This document shows positions 57,575-64,000 of a stretch of 64,000 nt of DNA, piece by piece. The position numbers and the translations under genes were made by a program. The stretch's first letter is position 1, and each line of letters begins with the position of its first letter. Origin of the DNA: Aspidapion aeneum (Eukaryota; Arthropoda; Insecta; Coleoptera; Brentidae); contig OY755046.1 in the NCBI GenBank assembly GCA_963576565.1, forward strand, positions 54,849,471-54,913,470, given 5' to 3'. Below the pieces are notes generated by a model. That model worked only from the letters and a program-made list of their open reading frames with translations, did not search any database and was not told the origin of the DNA.

Positions 57575-59690
57575 TTAGCCTTCTTCAATCCAGCTTTGGA
57601 CATAGGCCTCCCCCAATATCTTCCACTTTTTTCTTTCTGTCGCCGTGTTCATTGATATGGTTCCCGCATGTTTCTTCAAATCGTCCGCTTTTCTCATTTC
57701 GGGTCTACTCCTACTTCTTTTATTTTCCCAAGGTCTCCAGTTTACAATCCATTTACTCCATCGATCTTCTTTCTGTCTGATATTATGACCGGCAAATTTC
57801 CATTTTAATTTTGCTACTTCTCCTCTGACATCCTTTACTTTTGTTTTATTTCTTATCCCTTCATTCCTTTTTCTATCTGTCAGCTTTACATGTAACATTT
57901 GTCTTTCCATTGATCTTTGGGCTTTTGTTGCCTTATCCATGTTTGATTTTGTAAGTGTCCAGGTCTGGGATTCATAGGTAAGTACAGGAAGGATACATTG
58001 GTTATACACTTTCGTTTTGAGGTACTGAGGATGGTCAACTGTACTGCTTGTTCCTATTTTGTTAATATTTTCGTAAAAAGCTAAATTTCATTGTAGAGTG
58101 TTATAGGTGGATAGTTTTTTTGGTCTGCTCTATCGCCTTTCTTGTGTAGAATAATGGTTATGGATTCTTTCCAGTTGTTTGGGACTATTTTTCTTTTAGT
58201 ATTTTATTCAGGAGAATATGGAGGGTATTAACCACAGCTTTACCACTGTAATTGAGCATTTCTGCCGTTACTCCATCTTTTACAGGTGATTTGTTATTTT
58301 TAATTTTCTTTTATACTCTCTTTATTTCCGCTTTGCTTATTTCAGGTTGTAGCTCGGAGTTTATGTTGTTTATTTTTGTTTGGAGTTTCTGCGTTTCTCG
58401 TGATGGTTCCCTTTTGGTTTGGTATAATTCTGTATAGAATAGTTGTGTGATATTTAATGATATCCTCTTTAACATTAGTTTCTATGTCGTTAATATCCTT
58501 TATTTTAATTATTTCATATCTATCTAGAGTCGGCCTTAGACCTTTCATATTTCTGTTATTTTCAATAACTCTCTTAACTTTAATTTCTTGGCTCTTACTT
58601 TTATTTTCTTTTATCATTTTTCTTATAGTTTTATTTATTTCGGTGTATTCTATAGATGTTTTGTTTTTCCTTCTCTCTCGAGGGTCAGCCTTTTTTCCAT
58701 CAGTCTCTTTATTTCTTCTGATATACAATTTTCCCTCTTTATATCTTTTTGTTCCATGTCTTTTCCTACTTTGGTCATAGCTCTTGTCAGCATATTATTT
58801 ATTTCATCTATATTTTTATTTTCGCATCCTAAGTTTTGGATTAGCTGTTCCTTTAGCCTTTCTTTGTTGTTCATTGTTATTATTAATTAATTCAAAATTG
58901 CTATCAATGCAGATTTTTGTTCTGGCCATCCTGTGATCACTACCTGTTGAAAAGCGATTTAGGACTCAGTCAGTATGTAATCAATTTCGTTTTTCGATAT
59001 TCCATTAGGGCTAAGCCGTGTCCACTTTCGTTGCGGTTTCTTTCTATAGAACGAGTTCATTGAATAAAGCTGTTTTTCCTCTAGATAATTCCTTAAGGTT
59101 GTGCCCCTTTCATTTCTTTCTCCATATCCAAATTCTCCTATTTTAGTCTCTTCGATGTTAATCCTCTTACCTAATTTGGCATTGAAATCTCCCATTACTA
59201 GTGTCAGATGGGTTTTGTTTTCGTCAATGGCTGTTGAGATGTCATCGTAGAATGCTTCGATATGCTCGTGATCATAGGTAGAAGTGGGGGCATATACCTG
59301 AATTACTTTAGGTGATGTTCTTTTCATTTTGAGTGTAAGATAGGCAACGTGATCTGAGATTCCTGTAATAGTATCGATGTGCTTGCTTATCCTACTCCGA
59401 AGTTGCTATTATCTTCATTACCTTTATGATAAAGTAGATTACCGAAGTTCAGTTTTATCCGATTTTCTGATTTCTGACAGGCCTACAATGTCCCATTTTA
59501 TCCTTGTCAGTGCTACTGTGATTTTTTCTTTTTTATTTTCCCGAAAAAGAAGGGTTGCCACCTAAGCTATATTCGCCGTACCGAGTTGCTTCCTCCCTGC
59601 CTTTCATACCGGTGTGGTCTTCTCCCGTATCCGTGGGAGAGGGACCCTAGACAGGTGCTTACCCTCCGGGTCAGAGGGTACCTATTAAAT
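57575..59690 (-). mobile_element. RTE-type LINE with 5' end, core RT deleted
   Basis: Reading 59690 down: a GC-richer leader (gacccggagggtaagcacct, accacaccggtatgaaaggc). Then an AP endonuclease: RIKWDIVGLSEIRKSDKTEL, KVIQVYAPTSTYDHEHIEAF, LVMGDFNAKLG, GYGERNERGTTLRNYLEE and ISKNEIDYIL (58959-59327). Then the Lys-rich linker (YTEINKTIRKMIKENKSK), a short piece HKKGDRADQKNY, and the C-terminal region VLTYESQTWTLTKSNMDKAT and LKWKFAGHNIRQKEDRWSKW (57575-58009). Most of the reverse-transcriptase core with the catalytic Asp pair is absent (around 58010-58100). Domain order and the C-terminal signature fit the RTE clade. It lies in the gene C intron on the same strand. Confidence 0.88.
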
Positions 59691-59699
59691 ACACATAAT

Positions 59700-60375
59700 T
59701 TATTCGGTAGGTAGAACTAGAAAGACAAAAGTTAAAACTGTAGCGCGCTGTCTATAACAAAAAATTAAAATGTTTTTACACTTTGGATATTTGTTGGGGG
59801 CCCATCCAGCTAAGTAAAATTTAAAGATCTGGTAACTAATGAATTCATAGAATTTAATGTGTAGTGGCCATTGCTTTTATTGACGATAAACTCCAGGACC
59901 GCAGAAATGGAACGATTTATTACCATAACCGTAAAGATATCCGAGTGAATTTTCGAATGAACAGAAATGACCTAATATTATCGGTCGAAGTATTTACTGG
60001 ACACTGCCCGGTCAAACAATCAAGGACTAGTGCAATCTTTGACTAGTGCACACTGCAGATACTCAGGGAGTCCTAATTGTAGGGAAGCAAAATGCTATTG
60101 TTGTCAATTTTTGGTAGATTTTATATCGACCCAAGAAAAGTAAAAAATGAAAAATTGAACGTTCGATTTGTACCCTTTCACTTTTTTCAAAACATTTTTA
60201 AACAGAAACAAAACAAGATATTTAGTGCTACAGTTTTCATTGGGGCCCCTCTCAATGTACAACTTTTAAAAATATTTATCGATTAAAAAAAAATATGTCA
60301 AAGTCAAAACAAGTTTACCAAAGTAGTGGACCCTGTCAAAAAAATCTTTTTGAGGCGGATCTAATCTAAAACACT
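59700..60375. other. No gene recognised
   Basis: AT-rich gene C intron sequence. Two short plus-strand frames (59864-60046 and 60092-60286) show no motif. Confidence 0.5.
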
Positions 60376-61145
60376 TTTTAGCTCACACATATACTATACT
60401 ATAGTAGTGTGAGCTATGGTGATCCTAATTTTTTCGAGAAAAAAAAAGTTGCTCCGCTTTCAAAAAATTTTATATATCTTTGCGTTTCAGATGATTTTGA
60501 AACTTTTTTGTTGCGCCGTCTGTCTGTCTGTCTGTCGGTCTGTCTGTATGTCTATCTGTCTGTCTGTCTGTCTGTCTGTATGTCTGTAACGACCAACGCG
60601 CATAACTCAAAAACCGCTTGGCCGATTTTAATGAAATTTGGTACCTACGCTGGGTCTTGGGTCGAGATGGTCCCATTTAAAAATGAACAAAATCCACCGA
60701 ACAGAAACCAAATAAAAGGGTGGGGGTAGATTTCAAAAATTAGAGTTTATGTGAAAATATGGCGTGTGTGATATCAAACGAAAGGTAATTGAGTCTGCAG
60801 TTAAACAAAATACATTTTAATTTATAAAAAAAAAAGGGTGGGGGTATATTTTAAAAATTAAAGTTTAAGTGAAAATATGGCGTGTGTGATATCAAACGAA
60901 AGGTAATTGAGTCCGGAGTTTAACAAAATACATTTTAGTTTTTTGTTTTTTTTAAGGGTGGGGGTAGATTTCAAAAATTTGAGTTTAAGTCAAAACATGG
61001 CTTGTGTGGTATCAAACAAAAGGTAATTTAGTCTGGAGTTAAATAAAATATATTTCAGTTTTTAGTTATATTAGCTCACACGTACACTATAACTATAGTA
61101 CCTAGTGTGAGCTTAGGGGCCCATATATTGGCAGAGTATTTTACT
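60376..61145. mobile_element. Inverted second copy of the 48071-48823 element
   Basis: It starts tagctcacacatatactata and has a (tgtc)n tract at 60519-60588, then ccgcttggccgattttaatg. Three ~106-bp units follow (gggtgggggta, ggcgtgtgtgatatcaaacg), ending with gtgtgagcttaggggccc. Orientation is opposite to copy 1 and similarity is high. Confidence 0.8.
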
Positions 61146-62564
61146 ACACTTTTTAAAATATGAAAAAATATTTCCGGAAAAATTTGTAGCAGAATCACGA
61201 ATAACAAATAAAGTTTTAAAAAGTGGGTATGTATAAGTAGTCCAAAGTATTAGAATTTTACGAATAACGCAACAGCTTGGTATTTGTGATTCTGCTACAG
61301 ATTTTTCCTACAAGATTTTTTCTTATTTTTAAAAGCGCAGACCCAAAAGGAAGATAAAACTCCCAATAGAAATTTAAAAACAGACAGAGTTAAAAAATTC
61401 AATTTTTAAAAGAATAATATTTTTAATTTAAAATAATTTTTCTTGTTAGACAGGATTGCCTAATTAAAACCGTAATAAAAAATAATTTGTCTCTTTTTGA
61501 TTTTGAGTTATTTTGAAAAAAGTGAGCAGGTGCAAACTAGAAAGTTAAGGGCAATAAAACGCAGCTTAGATTGAACCAATGATTTTTCCAAGTTTGCGGA
61601 AAATTTTTAAATATTTTGGATTATATTTATGTTTCTTAAATTTTTTACTTCATTAAAGTCGATGTACAAACCTGGCCAAAAATTGACGAAAATTGCGGCT
61701 AACTGACCGACCAGTATACGATTTCAATATTTAAAAAAAACTGAAAAATAGCCAAATTTAAACGCTTTTTGCCACCACTTAACAAGTATATAGTGAAAAA
61801 TAAATTACGCTGCTTGAAAAGTTGTCTATAGTAGAACAAAGGTTTTAGAGGGACCCAAAATTAAGCACAAAATAAGAAATCCTCAGCTGTTTATCTCCAA
61901 AAGTGGAATTTTTGGTTAAAAAACCATTATTTTGAACCAATGATTTTTCCAAATTTGCGGTAAATTTTTAAATATTTTGGATTATATTTATATTTTTTTA
62001 GGGGAGTAAATTTCGTATTTAGTTCTCTATCAGAACCGATAAAAACTCTTTTAAGTTTTGATCAAATAAAGATTTTTTTGTTGTGTATAAGCAGTCCAAA
62101 ATCTTGAATTTTGCGAAAAATGCGACAGCTTGGTCTTTGTGATTATGCTATACATTTTCCCCGCAAAATTTTTTCAAATTTTAAAAGGTGAGGTATATCC
62201 TGACAAAAGAAAGAAAAAAAGTACGTCAGATAAAATTTGCCTCAGGAACTTTTTGACATGGTTCAAAAATTCAAGTTTTTACATTATTTTTCTTTATATA
62301 TATAAAAAAAATATTTTTAAAAGTTGCGTTACATGGTCTTATACAGACTAGAGTCCCTGTATGTGACAGATATTGTCACATAATATCTTAGCTGTTTTTG
62401 ATTTTAGGATAAACGCAGCTAAGAGTACAGTAAAAGCCAAAAATTGTTTTGCTGCCCGACCATAAGTGCATTTGTTTCCTACAGGACCTCATCGAGGACC
62501 GTAAGAAGCTACAGGAACACACGGAACATGTTTGAAAGTGCAAACATTGTTGTTGGAATGCACA
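61146..62564. other. Repeats in gene C intron, no gene
   Basis: Small inverted repeat ttgtagcagaatcac (61180) / gtgattctgctaca (61287). A direct repeat, ttgaaccaatgatttttcca with about 70 bp around it, lies at 61571 and 61933. A further related block is near 62080-62160. No coding potential. Confidence 0.5.
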
Positions 62565-62853
62565 CCTGTAGCACTATTCTTGATTTTTGAGGAAATTTTA
62601 TTCATCTCTCTCGAATACACGTTCTGATTGGTTCGATGGCATTATTATTACAATTAATACATCATTTTCAATAAAAATTGATCTATTGGTCTTTCGTGAG
62701 AAAAAACAAAACAACCGAATTCCATAAAAGTTTATGATTTTAAAGGGAATGGGAGTGGTGTATAATGCATAGACCAATCAGATGAATTTATTTGAGGAAG
62801 AGTGCTCGTTTTCCTTAGATTTGTGGGAAATTTAAAAATATTGCTACAGGTTA
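62565..62853. mobile_element. Small MITE with acctgtagca ends
   Basis: The ends acctgtagcactatt and aatattgctacaggt are inverted. Inner matches are ctgattggt / accaatcag and aattttattcatct-like words. Non-coding. Confidence 0.6.
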
Positions 62854-63629
62854 CCCTGGACATGAGAGCAATGAGGTTGCGCACCAGCTCGAAAAGGATG
62901 CAGCCCTGGTCAGTCTAATAGGGCATGAGCCAACCCTTGATATCGACGTCCGTAGTGTAGTGGTATCCAACCCTTGGTGTCGCACACAATGTAGATAAAA
63001 CTGCTATATTAGGATGAAGAGTAAATGTCTTCCAGTTAACTAACTTCAAGGATTCGAAGTAGATATCCATTGGAATTCTGTAGTAAAGATGAATAATCCA
63101 CTCCAAAGAAGGAATCAGCCGGAATAGGTATTTCTTATACCTAACAAGACGTACATGGGCCTACTTTTTTAATGTCATCCCTCTGTTGTACATTTGTAGT
63201 AATACAAAGAAGCAGTGCGTTGTTTGAAAACCACAACACAAACATAGAAAATATGTCTGTTGGACAGTCAAAGGTTGCCCAATGGACGGCCCTTGATGTT
63301 CAGAAACAAACTTCTATTAGACGTAGAGAAGTGTTTAGTATGCTTCGTACATTGGACGTATGGACCAATGGGTATTTGATTAACGGCTTTATTTTTATTT
63401 GTCATAAACAAAGGGATAACTTAAAGGTAAATCAAAAAGAATGGAAAAATAGGTGAACCCTATTTTTCATTCTACGAGTGAACGACAGCGAACCAAGGAA
63501 ACCAAGTCCATGGCGGGACGAAAACGTTCACCGGTCTATAAGGTAGAAAGACTTATCGTCACAGTTCAACCAGACCATGCTATCACCGTCTCCACGGTAT
63601 CGGTTCCGGAACCGAAAACAATGAGTTAC
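62854..63629. other. No recognised gene; two plus-strand frames of unclear nature
   Basis: Frames 63172-63456 and 63453-63662 are open, and the second (AGRKRSPVYKVERLIVTVQP) has protein-like composition. It runs straight into the hairpin at 63630, so it may be transposon DNA. The word ggtaaatcaaaaagaatgg (63426) also forms the hairpin centre. Confidence 0.35.
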
Positions 63630-63938
63630 GCAAGTATAAAAGGCAATTTCAAAGGGGTATAGTCAACCACGGACACCGGTGTTTCGGAAAAAGGCATTTC
63701 CATCCCCAGCGTGGCTTGCCTGACACAAAGTAGAACAAACTGTCTACAAGATACAAGGTAAATCAAAAAGAATGGAAAAATATAATATTAATTCATTCTT
63801 TTTGATTTACCTTGTATCTTGTAGACAGTTTGTTCTACTTTGTGTCAGGCAAGCCACGCTGAGGATGGAAATGTCTTTTTCCGAAACACCGGTGTCCGTG
63901 GTTGACTATACCCCTATGAAGTTGCCTTTTATACTTGC
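63630..63938. repeat. 145-bp-arm hairpin next to the gene C donor
   Basis: Left arm 63630-63774 and right arm 63794-63938 are near-perfect complements with a 19-nt spacer and only a handful of mismatches (for example ccccagcg against cgctgagg). The right arm ends 17 nt from the donor at 63955. The mismatches argue against a simple assembly mirror artefact. Confidence 0.9.
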
Positions 63939-63955
63939 TTAAAGAGATAACTTAC

Positions 63956-64000
63956 CGATCGAATTAACATCATTTTGTTTAACTAATAAATTTCGGAGTT
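63956..64000 (-). CDS. Gene C exon 1 (partial, cut by window end)
   Basis: The minus strand reads LRNLLVKQNDVNSIG and then a phase-1 donor G|GTAAGT at 63955. This aligns with gene B (LQNLIDIQKAIPSIG) and gene A (LQNTFSINSA). Signal peptide and start codon lie beyond the window. Its phase matches the acceptor at 56355. Confidence 0.65.

Noticed and set aside
58457..58890. Plus-strand hydrophobic frames over the RTE element
   Set aside because: Antisense shadows of the Lys-rich linker of the minus-strand RTE LINE.

Overview
This is an AT-rich, intron-rich and repeat-dominated piece of an animal nuclear genome, almost certainly an insect. The insect assignment rests on the mix of relics present (mariner, hAT-type and PIF/Harbinger-type MITEs, a P-like/THAP transposon, a Penelope-like element, several LINE clades) and on a long TTAGG-derived tandem repeat. 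I cannot fix the insect order. Most of the DNA is transposon relics, satellites and inverted repeats. No bacterial or organellar genes, rRNA, tRNA or CRISPR array was seen.

The only host genes I can support are three paralogues of one small family, all on the minus strand and spaced about 17-19 kb apart. Each has a short exon 1 (signal peptide, phase-1 donor) and, after an intron of roughly 6-8 kb, an exon 2. Exon 2 encodes Pro-started hydrophobic repeats of 7 or 11 residues and a conserved tail PYL-x-x-x-KGxxGF...GW. Gene A is exon 1 27510-27630 plus exon 2 19430-19743 (144 aa). Gene B is exon 1 44423-44555 plus exon 2 38421-38707 (139 aa). Gene C is exon 1 63956-64000 (cut by the window edge) plus exon 2 56024-56354, which carries a frameshift. 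I do not recognise the family. It is the best candidate in the window for an undescribed system.

Layout: 1-2956 holds a perfect hairpin, a ~1 kb TIR element that carries a terminal-exon-like fragment, and an A/T-skewed foldback. 2957-12050 is a ~169-bp satellite with higher-order duplication. 12239-18907 is nested MITEs, LINE pieces, a mariner scrap and a degenerate P-like/THAP element. 19430-27690 is gene A, with LINE, Penelope and MITE debris in its intron. 27700-38300 holds the TTAGGTTGGG decamer array (29456-30392), a GC-rich foldback, a diverged array interrupted by a Jockey-type LINE, and a hAT MITE. 38421-44600 is gene B, with a mariner, palindromes and the second copy of the ~1 kb TIR element in its intron. 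44865-55800 holds a ~310-bp tandem array, a 5.1-kb inverted repeat split by a LINE, and further MITEs. 56024-64000 is gene C, with an RTE-type LINE, dispersed repeats and a 145-bp-arm hairpin 17 nt inside the exon-1 donor.

Together the window looks like part of a tandemly expanded gene cluster whose long introns have been filled by transposons. Introns of all three genes contain long inverted repeats, so their pre-mRNAs could fold into long double-stranded structures (inference).
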